NCBI RefSeq assembly: GCF_000003815.2
Contig: NC_049989.1
Coordinates: 20,333,127 to 20,397,126, forward strand
Reading direction: 5' to 3'
Source: Branchiostoma floridae
Lineage: Eukaryota; Chordata; Leptocardii; Amphioxiformes; Branchiostomatidae
Length of the DNA stretch: 64,000 nucleotides
The notes beneath the pieces are model-generated. The model worked only from the letters and a program-made list of their open reading frames with translations. It was not told the origin of the DNA and did not search any database. Every line of letters starts with the position of its first letter. Position 1 is the stretch's first letter. A program made the translations under genes and the position numbers. Positions 9,630 through 23,600 of this stretch are shown piece after piece.

Positions 9630-12600
9630 TTTTACTTCATACGTCATCTATATTCTTGCCAATCACTTTTGGATTAACATGGTGATACCAAGTGACAAAT
9701 CAAAAGAATAGACAACAAGTGTTGACAAGCTTCTATATTCAACATTGTTCCAATGTGACGTTACAGGGATACACGAAAGCAGTCATTGTTGTATCTTTAC
9801 AAGCAAAGAAGCACCTACATTTGTAAGATAACAATTAACTAAACAAACCACAATGTGTTTAAAGCGTAGTCGTTGTATACATGTCACATGAGTTGACATA
9901 ATTTCGTCCATATACATTTTTATTTTTGTATGACCAACTGTCATTCCACGGAAGTGGTCTTCTCAAAATTCCACACCGATTTTAGAGATACAGAGATCAC
10001 GAAGACATTTTATACACGAAGCAATTTGCAAGGCACCACGTACATTAAATAGATGGTCGTGAAAAATTGGGTGTTTCAGACAATTCGTATTCCGCACGTT
10101 TCAACACGTGCACTCACCAAAATACCCCTGGTTAACTTTCATAATTCTAATAGAAGTGATAAAATTAAACACAGCAAATACGTAGTGGTTATACAAAGAT
10201 CATGCTACTTTTAAAACGGAGGAAATCCGCAAAAATAAACGGAAAAGCAATGGGTTACTATCGCTTTATATATGCTTGTACTTAATTTAAAGCAAGGAAC
10301 TTTACACGACCTTATAGCAATTACTGGCAGTGACTTGGTCAGTGCTTAATGTGCACGTAAATATTGAACAATAATTGAAAACACACCAGAGAACATAGTG
10401 CTCGCTACATTGGAAGTGTTTGTCAATGTTCACATTATCACAAAATACCTTTGATACAAGTATGATAAGCAGTGGCCACAATAACTCAATTCTTGCCGCT
10501 CGGATTTGCCTTGTTTTATTTTTTGTTTTGACGAAAAACAGCAAGTGTACGTTTTAAGACATGTATCAGCACAAAAACGATAATATATTGGCACCACCAA
10601 CTGAAGAAAATATTTGTCTTCCTAATAATTTTGAAATACTATCCAACAGGCTCCTGTGGTACAGGAGCATCACAGGATGTCTGTATGTATATTTTCCTTG
10701 CTTGGCAAAACCGAGAATCATGAAATCAAACCATTGCGCCTTAGCTGAGCAACAGCTTTTAAACAATGCACTAGATAAGAGACAAATATCAGTACAGTAG
10801 AAGCTGCTTAATTGCACGGTCTATTTGTCAGTGAATTTCGTGCAGTTATCCGGCTGGTGCAATTATGCGAAGTTATTCAGCTGGACCGCACTGGTTTGGG
10901 ATTTGGGGATTCCGTGCAGTTAACAGAAGTGTGCGTTAATCCGTTGTGCAATTAACTGGCTTCTACTGTAACTGTATACTAATGATTAAGGATAGAATTA
11001 AGGAGAAATCGTCAACCTAAAACAGTTGACGGTTGGTGCAGTGACATCCCATAGCCTTCAAAAATACACCAAGTTAACGCATTGGCACTACGATTTGGCC
11101 AGCTATATATAAGGACAGTACATATAAATGATTAGAGACTATCTGTAGTCTGTAAGCTACACGATTACACAGTTTTACCATTTTCTTGAAAAGTGACCTA
11201 CAAACTTACCTAATTAGTTTGCTCATTTACAAGCCAATTGTGATAAACTAGACTAATACATAAATACTTCATTTAAGCAGCCAAAAAGTACAATGTAGTT
11301 TTTACCATTTAAACAAATGTGTATAGAGCGAATACAGGGTTTTCAAACATTTGTCTTGAATTGTAGACTTGCGGTAAAATCAAATTTAATTCTTGCAGCA
11401 CAACAGTTAATTGACAACTATTCGACTTAGGTTTTTGAAAGTTGATCCAATCATTTAACAGGATGGCAATATTGTATACTATTATTAGGTATAAATCATG
11501 TACATAAATGTCAATAACCTTGCTTACAGACCGAGTTCACAGGATTTTCTATAGATCAATGCAAAGCTTCGTCATTTCTAGAGGTGCGACTTATAATAGG
11601 TTCTGAAAAATGCTGAGTTGATTTTTTTTCTTTAATTTGCCGTATTTTTACATTTCTGTACAGTCGACCACAATAGCCCGAATGAATTTCTGGGCACTGG
11701 CCGTTGTATCATATCTGCTCAAATGCTCGTCATACAAGTGATTCGGAAAATGGTAAAATGTGAGAAAATTCTATGGGCTTAATCTTCAATCTCCTAACAT
11801 GGGAGGTGGATTTGTGTTTCCATTTAACCGAACCACTGCTGAAAATGTTTTGAAAGACTCACCAACTACACTGTTCCAAATCTTCCAAGTGCAGAAATTG
11901 CCACTTAACCGAATCAAAATACATCGCGAATATACCGACAGCTTAACCGTCAACTGACCATAAAATGCACAATCAATACTATGGCTTTCTCTTATTTACA
12001 TCTACATGGTAGTAACTCCGACCCTGTATTCTTTGCACTCCGCTCAGGTCATCGAGGTTTCACAGCGATACGCACCAAGACAAAAAAAATTTTCTGACCA
12101 CCCTTTCTATTCAAAATTTACGTGGTGCATTTTCCTTTTGAACAAAGATTGATTCATTTTATTCACATAGTTAACTAGTAGTAGATACCTTAATAAGTCA
12201 GCAACACGCAATACAAATGTTAGTTATGTACTACAAATACACTCTTATATATAGATATATATAGTAAAGCTTAAAAATATACAGCATAATGTTGGTACAA
12301 TAATAAGTAGCATGTTTATTTTTTCTTTCCCCTATTTTCTATTAAACTGGACATTATCTAAGAGCCACAAAGGTCAATATCTACTTTAAGGCCACACCAA
12401 TTTATATTCCTGGTCCTCCTGGTCAAATTCGGTAAAAGGACAAGAAGATAACCTAAGCCGTCTGAAAACGTTTACTTAAATCTGATTTTTTTTTAGAATG
12501 CCACCAAAGTGCTTTGATCATGCCGACTCCGGTGGTATGGGCATCTTGAACGTGTCGATGTCATTCCAGACAACAGTGGTCTTCGTAGACCAGAGAAATC

Positions 12601-12810
12601 ATGAATTGATACTGAGTGTCTGGGACCACCGCAGCATTACTTTACAATCAAATACTGGATAACACAACAAGTCGTATTCATATCCTGGCAGAAACGAAGC
12701 TAAAGACTTTTTCCTACGACTCTTTTTTTTTTTTCGTTTTGAAATTCTATTCTATATTCTAACATTCGAGAACCAGGAAACTATAGATTGGCGTGGTCTT
12801 TCATGCCAGT
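9630..12810 (-). other. AT-rich stretch, probably partly the NCoR 3' UTR
   Basis: No coding region is seen. The part next to the stop codon (about 10970-12810) is AT-rich and nearly free of repeats, as expected for a long 3' UTR. AATAAA occurs on the minus strand near 12310 and further left, but no single polyadenylation site can be picked. The only recognised repeat is the MITE at 10795-10968. Confidence 0.4.
10795..10968. mobile_element. pogo/Tigger-like MITE with TA target duplication
   Basis: Ends CAGTAGAAGC and GCTTCTACTG are inverted and flanked by TA (10793-10794 and 10969-10970). The inside repeats GTGCA(A/G)TTA motifs. CAGTA-type ends and a TA target fit the Tc1/mariner superfamily, pogo branch. 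Confidence 0.75.
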
Positions 12811-14638
12811 TCATGATTCCTCATCGGTGTCGGACAGAGGCTCGTACTGGGATGACAACAGAGGCGCCGGCTCGCCGTCGTGTCGGGCTGAGGTGGCCGG
12901 GGACGGGGCTGTCCTCTGCGCGGCTTCGTGGGCGATCTCGCCACCGGACGTCGGGGGCAGACCCTGTTGTGTTGCGGAGGAGGTTGGAGGGAGAGGGGAT
13001 GAGGACGGGCCCATGGATCCCCTCAGGAAGAGCGCCGAGAAGGGATAGGACGCGCTCGGTGCGTCGGCGGAGGAAGGGCGAGGGCTGGACCGAGGAGGCG
13101 TGGCTGCGCTGGATAGCCTGGAGCGTTCACTGCCTGTGGACGGCAACCGCCCGCCTGCTCCCATCTCCGCTTTCTGCGCCGCTGACATGTCTGGTGGACC
13201 AGGCATATCCGGGCGGCCGCGCGGGGAAGCCACCTCGGACATGGTGTGCTTCTTCTTCGGAGGGTAGCTGCGTGGCGACCGGCTCCGGTCTGCCACGGGG
13301 GCCTCTTTGGTCTCCGTTTCCGACTCGGTCTCCGTCTCGCTGTCGTTGCGCTGGCGCAGGATGCGGCTCTGCATCGAGCCGTCCCTCGGGGATGACGCAG
13401 AGGAGACCTGGTGGATCTGCTGCCCGTAGGAGTGGGTGGAGCTCGGCCTGGGCTGCTGTTGCTGCTGAGGAGGAGGATCCCCCTCATTCTCCTCATCATC
13501 TCCCATCAGAGCCTTGCGGATGATGTCCTCCAGGTTGGTGCCGACTCTAGGGGATGAACGTTTGGCCCCTCCACCCCAAGCCTGGCCAGCGCCGGGCCCG
13601 CTGGGAGGTGGACGACCGTACGGAGGCTGCTGCTGCTGTTGGCTTCTGGGGGGGACGTCCTGCGGGCGCGGCTGCCACTGCTCCGAGCCGGGCTGCGAGT
13701 CCTGGCTGTCGCCGGCTGGCGGAGAGATCGGCTCCACGTCGATGTTGCTCCTGGAGGAGTCGGAGCTGCAGCGCGCGTCCGGAGTCCTCGACCTCTGCAT
13801 GGCCGCCTCCCTTTCCTTTGCCGCCGGGGACCGGCTCAGGCTGGAGGTCGACTGCGGACGATGTAAAGGATTGGGCGCTGGGCTAGGGTTCTGGCCAGGC
13901 CTCTGGCTGTAGTCTTGGTGGATGATATTTGAGATGTGCTCGCCCAGGGTGATCTGCTGCACTTTCGTCGCCCTGTTAGTGGTGCTGTCGGCGTGGGCGG
14001 TGTTTCTCCCCGGCCCGTAGTGGTTCCCGGGAGGACCCTCCTGGGACGAGCTCTCCTGGCTCTCCCTCCGCCCGTGGTTCTGCTGTTGTTCCCGCGACGA
14101 CCCGTGGTCGGCCTCGGGAAGCTGCCACACGGGGGCACGGATACGCCCACCCTCCCCCTGCAGGGGTGTATGGCTCGGGCGCGGCGCGGGGGACACACGG
14201 CCCCGGGGAGGGCCACGCGAGGCGCTTTCTTGTGAATCATTTGACGACTCCTTCCTGTTGTCACCCGATATCGTGGCCGACGAGTTTATCTGGTGAGTGA
14301 TGATGGCGTCGATGAGGTTGGCTGCTGTAAGAGGACCCTGGCCCCCCTGGGGCGGGGGCTGCTCGGGAGGCTTGTCCTTCTCGAACGAAATCGATAGGAT
14401 CTGCGACGGAGATGTGATGGGCGATTTTGCCGGCTGCTCGGTGCTGCCTGGAGTGTGTGAACGGGAGCTTCTCCCTTCTTGCGGCTCTCTCCCGGCGCGC
14501 ACCATCTCCTGTCTGTACTTCATCAGCGGGGACTCGCGAGGATTCCTGTCTGCGGAGTGTGGGTCGGCTCGTTTCTGCGGGTGGACGGTGGCCTGGGGCG
14601 GAAGTCGCTCGGGCTCCGAGGGTCGGCGGACGTGTGAC
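12811..14638 (-). CDS. NCOR: NCoR exon 31 (receptor-interaction region, stop)
   Basis: An 1828-nt terminal exon, 609 codons including the stop at 12811-12813. Three CoRNR-type motifs: [11 protein letters not shown] (LIDAII at 14299-14316), LGEHISNII (13921-13947) and LEDIIRKAL (13507-13533), in the order of vertebrate RID3, RID1 and RID2. Gln/Pro/Ser-rich linkers lie between. The last residues are [20 protein letters not shown]. Acceptor ATTCACAG at 14639. Confidence 0.97.
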
Positions 14639-17600
14639 CTGTGAATAAGACATTTCAGTTGATTTATTCTCTTTTGCTCATTCATTTCTAATCACCTGCC
14701 CTGCATATAACGTAGACAGACAAAAAACAGCCAGGCATGCCCAACTAGCCTATTGCTATTACAAAGGGCTAGCTCTGCTGACAAAAATACATGTGGAATT
14801 GGACAAGATGCTTATCAACAACAATATTCTAAGTACATAAAAAGATAGAAATACAAAAAATTATATATACATGGTGTACTGTAAATGTATTTAAGTTCGC
14901 GGGGATTTAATTTCGCGGTAGCGGGAAAAAGGACTTTTCGCGGTGGATTTAAGTTCGCGGTAACATTATAGACTGCAATCTAATATCATAATAGGAAAAT
15001 GTTCGTGGTGGTTTTAAATTCGCGGTGAAATGGTCACCGCGAAAACCGCGAACATTAATCCACCGCGAACATTTCTGCATTTACAGTATTTCATAATTCA
15101 TTGTCATGTATTTTTTTTCTTTAAGTGCAAAACAAACAAACAAACAAACAAACCTGCGGTCCTGCTGCGCGTCTATCATCATGGGGTAGCCGGGGACCAC
15201 GTGGTGGCCCTTCTCCCTAATAAGTTAGTAAAGGTAGGCCTTTTCAGAAGTGGAAACTTTCGGCCTCCATTGCACTGTTGTGTTCTTTTATAATTCATTG
15301 TTATGTATCTAATTTTTTTTCTTTTCTTTCAAGTGGCCAAAATCTTACCCTGGGCAAGAACAATAAGGAAGTGCTCCCACTGTGACTTGTTCAGCAGTGA
15401 AAGGTGGATTCACCCCCATAACCACATAAACTCATAAACATCCCAGACTGTCTACAGACTGAAGGAGAATTCTTTGTACACAACCAGTGGGTACTTACAT
15501 ACTGTAGCTTACGTTTCGATGTCTCTCAGACACCTTCGTCAGAGACTTCTAACTGGAGTTCTGCTTCTCACCGCTATATGTAGCCGATGTAGGTGGCGCT
15601 TTTGCGGTGAGAAAGCAATCCCAAACGTGGCTTAGTTTGTATCCCCCCTCGTCCCGGTTCATCACTGGGGTTGACTTTCTTATCCAGATGGCCTCCTTAA
15701 TCCACCGTGCCCGCCTATTGTCTTCCCTGTCTATGACCTTCGCCCCCTCCCAGTCAATTACGCAATTGTTCCTGGCGATATGGTCTGTAACTGCCGACTT
15801 CTTTTCTTCTTTGAGCGCAAGTCTTTTCTGTGATCTTGTGGCATCTATGTTGTTGGTTTCTTTCTTGTGTTCTTCTAACCTCGTCCCAAAAGTCCTTCCT
15901 GTTTCACCAATATACACCTGATCACAGCTCTGGCACGGGATTCTGTACACACAGTCTGTTTTTAAGTCCTCCTGTTTGTCCTTAGGATGCACTAACAGAC
16001 TTCTCAGTGTTGTTTTGGGTTTCACTGCAGTCGCTATCCCGTGTTTTCGAAATACCCTTTCCAAAGGTTCCGTGACTCCAAGTTATGGAAAAGGTATGTT
16101 GATGACGTGGCAGAGGTGGTGAGGAGAGGAGCCCAGCAAGAGCTCACAGACCACCTTAACAGCATCGACCCCACCGGCAACATACAGTTTACGTATGAAG
16201 AGGAGAAGGAAGGCACACTACCTTTCCTTGACACCCTTCTAGTGCGTAAGGAGGATGGCACAGTGAAACTTTTGGTGTACAGGAAGAGTACGCACACGGA
16301 CCAATACCTAAACTTCCAGTCCCACCACCCTCTGCACCAAAAGTTAGGAGTAATCCGTACCCTGTTGGACCGATGCAACACCGTCACCACTGAAGACCAG
16401 GACAAAGAACAGGAAACACAACATGTCAAGAGAGCCCTCACACGCTGTGGCTACCCCCAATGGGCCTTCAACAAGGTGGAACAACAGAAGAAGAGACCTA
16501 AACAGAAAGAACTGAGCACTAAACAACAGGAAAAGACGAAAGGTATGGTGACCATCCCTTACATCAAAGGAGTCACGGAACCTTTGGAAAGGGTATTTCG
16601 AAAACACGGGATAGCGACTGCAGTGAAACCCAAAACAACACTGAGAAGTCTGTTAGTGCATCCTAAGGACAAACAGGAGGACTTAGCCAAAACAGACTGT
16701 GTGTACAGAATCCCGTGCCAGAGCTGTGATCAGGTGTATATTGGTGAAACAGGAAGGACTTTTGGGACGAGGTTAGAAGAACACAAGAAAGAAACCAACA
16801 ACATAGATGCCACAAGATACACAAGATCACAGAAAAGACTTGCGCTCAAAGAAGAAAAGAAGTCGGCAGTTACAGACCATATCGCCAGGAACAATTGCGT
16901 AATTGACTGGGAGGGGGCGAAGGTCATAGACAGGGAAGACAATAGGCGGGCACGGTGGATAAAGGAGGCCATCTGGATAAGAAAGTCAACCCCAGTGATG
17001 AACCGGGACGAGGGGGGATACAAACTAAGCCACGTTTGGGATTGCTTTCTCACCGCAAAAGCGCCACCTACATCGGCTACATATAGCGGTGAGAAGCAGA
17101 ACTCCAGTTAGAAGTCTCTGACGAAGGTGTCTGAGAGACATCGAAACGTAAGCTATGTAAGTACCCACTGGTTGTGTACAAAGAATTCTCCTTCATCCTA
17201 TATTCTACCAACCTGATGAAATTATTTTCGGATGTCTACAGACTGTCTACTACTAGCCAGGAACAATGGTCAGAGACAGATTAGCATAATACTGGTCACA
17301 AGATTCAAATATTCTGTACTGGTTTTCATAGGAACATTATCAAACCCAGGGTTATAGCCAGCACCTGTCCTTCCGTCCTTTGAGGGAATTTTGAAGCTGA
17401 GGCCGGAAAATTTTTTTGCCCATTCCCTCCTCTATGACAGACAAAAAGCTGTATCCCTTGTGTAATTTTTCACCAAAACAGATGCTGTCGAATAGCTTAG
17501 TCTACCAGCAAAATTTACACCTCAAAATGCAGGAAATAGCGTATCAGAGGGTCTAGATTTTGAGGGTAACATTCCTCTGGACCCCCTAGGAATGTCGCGC

Positions 17601-20600
17601 CTTCTGAGCTCAATAGTATTCAGAATCGAGGGGACGGAAAATGCTTTTAGGCTGGCTACAACCCTGATCAAACCATACAGATAAACAAACCAACCTGCGG
17701 TCCTGCTGTGACTCCATCATCATGGGGTAACCAGGGACCACATGGTGGCCCTTCTCCGGAGACTGGGGCGGGGCACTGCTCCTGCTGGCTGACCGCGGGG
17801 GAGTCATGGCGCTCCGAGGCCCCTCCCCTGGCCGCGAGGTGCTGGACGTGACCTCTGAACCGGACACGGGAGGCTTGATGGGGGTGCCCTGCGTGATGGA
17901 GCCGCCTCCCCCGCTGTCAAAGTGGGCCGCGCTGTGCTGGATCACGTTCTGCCGGCTGACCTGTGAGTGCTGCGGGGGGACTGGGTACCCCGGAATCACC
18001 TGTGCATAGAACATTTGTTTATACATTGTCATAGAACATTTGTTTACATTGTAGACATACTATAGAATTTTGGCAACAATTTAGATATTGGTGGAAAAGC
18101 GTGACAGAGCGAGAATACGATAATATATTGTGTAAGAGAACCGGTATATGAATGAATGAATGATATTTATTCAAGTGTTGTGTGTTTACCTTGCTTTTTG
18201 TATAATGGTAGCAAAATAGAGCCTTTACATTTGTTTTACTCAAGACATTAAACCCAGTATCCGACATTTCCTTTCACAACTAAAATTTCGAACATACATC
18301 ATGTACATGTAAGATGGAAGGTCCTTCTCTGTCTGTATCCATCCATGTTGTGGCACTTGTGTTTTTTGTATGTCTTTGTAATGTTTATTGAAATGAAATA
18401 AAAATTAAAAATCACCTGTGCCGGCATTCCTGGCCGGATCTGAGGCCAGGATGCGGACAGCGGGTACTGATAACCCTCCACTGAGACCGGCGGGGTGCTG
18501 GCACTGGACCTTTGCATAAGGGAGGATCCGTCGGTGATGTAGGGGAACATCCCCGGGTACACGAACATGACCCTTCCCTGTGGGTCGGTGATCATCCCTG
18601 GGGCCATCCCTGGGGGGTGCGGGAACATGCCCGGGTGGTGGACTGGATGCTCCATGGGCGGGCGGTGCTGTTGGGGCGAGTACCGCTTGTCTCTCGGGCT
18701 GCGGGGAGAGTGGCGTGCCTCCTTAGGGTACTCGACCGGCCGTTCCCGCGAGCGGGTCTGCTCGGCGTGCGCCGCGCTCATCTGCTGCGAGGTGAGAAAA
18801 TCCGCCATGAGCGTCGCTCGTGTTTCGGCCATCCCCTGGTACGGACTCACGTAGCCGGGTAGCGGGGACTTCCGCGTTCTTCCCTGGTACGGCATGCCTC
18901 CGTGAGGCTCTCGCCCGGGGCGCGTCGACATGTCCACCGGCGAATCGCGCGTCAGGTCGATCGCTCCCGAGCTTGCGCTCTCACGCGGGCTACGGGCGAT
19001 GTCAGGGCCGGAGGATGGCGGGCGGTCTCTCCCGTGGTACAGCGGGGTTCCCCTTGTGATGGACCCAGGCTCCAGCTTTCCAGCAGGGGATTTCATCGGC
19101 TTGTCCATCTCAGCAGGAGACTTCTTGGCTTCCATGGCGGCGCGGTGGGCAGCCTCATATCGCTCCCGGTCGTACGCCATCCTCAGAGCGCCCTCGTGGA
19201 TAACCGTGGGCGTGCTGCGCGACAGGGACGGCTCCATTCTCGGCGAGGGACTCTCGTCCTTCAGTGGAGTGCTTCTCCGCCGTGCCGGGCTGTCGGACCG
19301 ACCCGGGGTCCCCTGGATGTACGGCCCATCGCGTCTGCTCTCAGGGTGTGCAGGATGCTCCGCTCTCCCGGGCGACGATCGTGACAGGGTGTCGACCTGC
19401 AGTGCTCTGTTCACACCCTCAGAGTGGTGCATCGGCGTGCCTTGTGTGATGGATCCTGCTCGGGATGTGGGTGTCCCTCGCATCATTGCTCCACCGTATA
19501 CTGTCGACACTGGGTAGTCGATGGGAACACCAGTGTAGGGGTGGATGGGAACTCCCCTGGAGTCGCGGTAGATAGCTGTTCCTGGAGGAGGCACAGGTCC
19601 CCTTTGATCCTGCTTGTTGGGTTCGGCGATCGCACGCTGGATCAGCCCTTCGAACATCTCCTGCCCCGTTTTCTCCCGTCTCTCGTACTGTGGATGCGGG
19701 GATGCGCCGGGAACTTCCTCCGGCGCTCTCAAGGGAGTTCCTTTCGTGATCGAGCCTCGTGGACTCACTTCCTCGACCACCGGGTACTTCCGCATCCCCT
19801 CGCCTTGCATGGTCACCCGCGATATGTTGCTCTCGTACGACACAACGGGAGTGCCTCTCGTGATCGACCCCTCGATTCTCCTTGGCTCTCCCGCCGTGAG
19901 GAGGCCGTCGTGTTTCCTCGGAGTACCATGGATGATGGAGCCTTCGTTCGCCCCCCTCCTCCCTTCCGATGCCTCCTGCCTGCTTGATGGAGGCGGCGGT
20001 GGCACAACACCGGGATGGATCGCGTACGACATGGGGATCCCCCTGGTGATGGAACCTGTGTGGTACATTGGGTGCTGCGACTGGGGGGACATCTGCGGCC
20101 CCTTCCCTTTCGGGGAGGAGGATTTCGAGATGAGGGGAGGAGGAGGAGGAAGGCCTGGCTTGCTCTGCACCGGCATCGAGGACTGGTGAGGGACTCCCTC
20201 TGTCACCGGGACCAACCCTGTGTCACAAATAGGGAAACAGCCTTGAGACATATATAACAACAAAATTCTTTTTTCTGATGTCTGTAAGTTCCCAGAAAAC
20301 CCAACTGATATACCATCCTAGCCCCTTGTAGCAGTCACATACATGTATGTACAGTTGTTACCTTAATTCATTCCACTATTTGATTACCTTTATTTATCGT
20401 TACCACATTCCACTACTTTACTTTTCTCTTTATAACTTATAACCAATTTTGTTTAATATAAGAGGAGGAAGGCCAAGTATAAGCTATATACGATTTTTCC
20501 CTCTTTCTGCACCTCCATTGTCCATCTATTGCCTATCATTTCATGTATTACGTTTTTTTCTTGTTGTGCAAACAAACAAAAAACACAAACCGTGGGGAGC

Positions 20601-23600
20601 AAGGCGGCCGACTCTCGGGGACGCAGACGCGGTGGCTCGCTCTTTCTCGTGCTCATGGCCCTCGCTCCGCTGGCCCATGACCACCCCAATCCGCGTGTCG
20701 ATGGTGAGCGGGCTCGTGACGGGGATGTGGGCGCGCGATGGAGGCGTGATTGGCGACCGCTGCACGTGGGGCGAGCTTGACCTCGGGCGGTCTCGCCCAT
20801 GCTCCCGAGACTCCGCAAACCCTGTCAATGACAAGACTGTTACCACCAATAAAGTCTAAAAGAAATAAATTATGATTCCTCAACAATTTTAGTATGATTC
20901 ATACTTCCTAAATTCAGAGTGGTACAGGTACTTTTCAATGTTACCTGCACCAGTATTTCGAGCCCTGACGTAGGAGTTTTCTTTTTCACTACCAGTCATT
21001 CTCTCCTGCTGACAAACTCAGCCATGTTTGGATTGTGTTCTTGCTGCAAAGGCGCCACCTACATCTGCTACATATAGCGGTGAGAAGCAGAACTCCAGTC
21101 AGAAGCTCTGAGGAAGATGTCTGACAGACATCCAAACGTCAGCAGGCGAGATAAACTGGTTGTGTTTGGGACAGCATATGCCAGAAGTAGATGCAAACTG
21201 TTACATTGTTATTACAGTAGCTGTTAATTGACAACTGTTATGTGTATTACACTCCTTTACCTTTGGGACTGCATTGTAAATAAATTTGCATAAAGCAGTC
21301 TGTGCATATGTGAATTTTTTTTTCCAACCTTAATCTAGCCTTGAGTTACACACTAGTATCCCTTCGGCCTAAGCCAGTAATCAAAGGTTTAAGGTTTAGA
21401 GGAGGTCAAGAGGTCTTCCAAATACTTTATGTTTGTGTCCACATTTGAATGGAAGCAGCAGCACCTGTCCTGCAGTACAATGTAAACCAGTCAGAACTGC
21501 CCTGAAGGTGACAGACAGTCACCGAAACTTCATTGTGAATAAAGCTATTAAAAAGTTAAGGTTGCCCGCACATCTAGCAGATGCGTAGGTGTGGCGCCCA
21601 TCTTCATTTCTATAGCCCTTGGGCCACACATTTGTGCAGGTCACTACAGCAGGTTGCTGGTCCGCTAGTAGTGATGTGTGTTTAACTCCCATACTCTTCC
21701 TCATTAGTGCTGAGTGTTAAGCAGAGAAAGCAGCATGTACCATTTTTAAAGTCTTTGGTATGACCTACCGAATGCAAGGTGAACACTCTACCCACTCAGC
21801 CATTGCACTGGTGAAGAAAGCAATGGTTGACTTGTGTAAAAAGAATAAAGAGACTCTTTTTACAGAACCGTTGGTTTATTCCACACTGATGTTTCGGTGA
21901 CTGTCTGTCACTTTCTTCAGGGCAATTCTGACTGGTTCACATTGTGCTGCAGGACAGGTGTCGCTGTTCACAGTTCAGATGCGATCACAAAACGTAAAGT
22001 ATTTACATATGTACAGACAGATTTATGCAAAATATTTACAATGCGGTCCCAAACACAAGGGAGTTTAAAACATCCATAACAGTTGTCAAATAACTTTAAA
22101 ATAACTGTAAAAAGAATCTCAGAGTTTATTATACCTGTGAGCGACACGGTGTGCCCCCGGAGGGCTTGGCTAGGGATGCCCATGTTCTGTTCGATGGCTG
22201 CATCAATGAAGGACTTGACAGTGGTGGTGCTGGTGGTAACAGTTTGCTCCTGGGACCTGGGATCCATGCGAGGGTACATCAGCAGACTCTCCTGGGCTGC
22301 TGTCACAATCAGCTGTGGCATGCCTGGAGTAGAACAGTAATTAACACTCGTAATTAACACTCGTTAATAAACTGGTGGGACAGTTTGCTCCTGGGACCTG
22401 TCCATGCGAGGGTACATCAGCAGGCTTTCCTGGGCTGCTGTCACGATCAGCTGCGGCATGCCTGGAGTAGAACAGTAATTAACACTCATAATTAACACTC
22501 GTTAATAAACTGGTTTGCTCCCGAGACCTGTCCATGGGAGGGTGCATCAGCAGACTTTCCTGAGCTGCTGTCACAATCAGCTGTGGCATGCCTGGAGTAG
22601 AACAGTAATTAACACTCGTAATTAACACTCGTTAATAAACTGGTGCTGACTGCTCCATTGCCTGGAGTAGAACAGTAATTAACACTCGTTAATAAACTGG
22701 TTTGTTCCTGGGACCTGTCCATGCGAGGATACATCAACAGGCTCTCCTGGGTTGCTGTCACAATCAGCTGTGGCATGCCTGGAGTAGAACAGTAATTAAC
22801 ACTCGTAATTAACACTCGTTAATAAACTGGTTTGCTCCTGGGACCTGGGATCCATGCGAGGGTACATCAACAGGCTTTCCTGGGCTGCTGTCACAATCAG
22901 CTGTGGCATGCCTGGAGTAGAACAGTAATTAACACTCGTAATTAACACTCCTTAATAAACTGGTTTGCTGCTGGGACCTGTCCATGCGGGGGTACATCAG
23001 CAGACTCTCCTGGGCTGCTGTCACAATCAGCTGTGGCATGCCTGGAGTAGAACAGTAATTAACACTCATAATTAACACTCGTTAATAAACTGGTGGGACA
23101 GTTTGCTCCTGGGACCTGTCCATGCGGGGGTACATCAGCAGACTCTCCTGGGCTGCTGTCACAATCAGCTGCGGCATGCCTGGAGTAGAACAGTAATTAA
23201 CACTCGTAATTAACACTCGTTAATAAACTGGTTTGCTCCTGGGACCTGTCCATGCGAGGGTACATCAGCAGGCTCTCCTGGGCTGCTGTCACAATCAGCT
23301 GTGGCATGCCTGGAGTAGAACTTACAGTAATTATCACTCGTAATTAACACTCGTTAATAAACTGGTGCTGACTGCTCCCATGCCTGGAGTAGAACAGTAA
23401 TTATCACTCGTAATTAACACTCGTTAATAAACTGGTGCTGACTGCTCCATTGCCTGGAGTAGAACAGTAATTAACACTCGTAATTAACACTCGTTAATAA
23501 ACTGGTTTGCTGCTGGGACCTTTCCATGCGAGGGTACATCAACAGGCTCTCCTGGGTTGCTGTCACAATCAGCTGTGGCATGCCTGGAGTAGAACAGTCA

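Larger units (their letters stand above)
15449..17245. mobile_element. Penelope-like element, inverted pair, with 13-bp target duplication
   Basis: The insert 15462-17232 is flanked by TGTCTACAGACTG on both sides (15449-15461 and 17233-17245). The right copy runs plus-strand from about 16079 to 17232; the left arm (15462-16078) is an inverted copy of the 3' part. The arms are nearly identical except for small in-frame indels. The element carries reverse transcriptase and GIY-YIG endonuclease parts, the Penelope layout. It separates NCoR exon 30 from the duplicate exon. Confidence 0.88.

Noticed and set aside
11660-11960. Possible second pogo-like element (CAGTCGAC and GTCAACTG ends)
   Set aside because: The ends pair over only about eight bases and the right flank lacks the TA.
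12788-14653. Open frames up to 236 codons on the plus strand and in other minus frames
   Set aside because: They lie inside the GC-rich terminal NCoR exon and are shadows; none has recognisable motifs, while the minus frame has CoRNR boxes and a conserved C-terminus.
18512-20257. Plus-strand frames up to 195 codons
   Set aside because: Shadows of NCoR exon 29, caused by high GC content.
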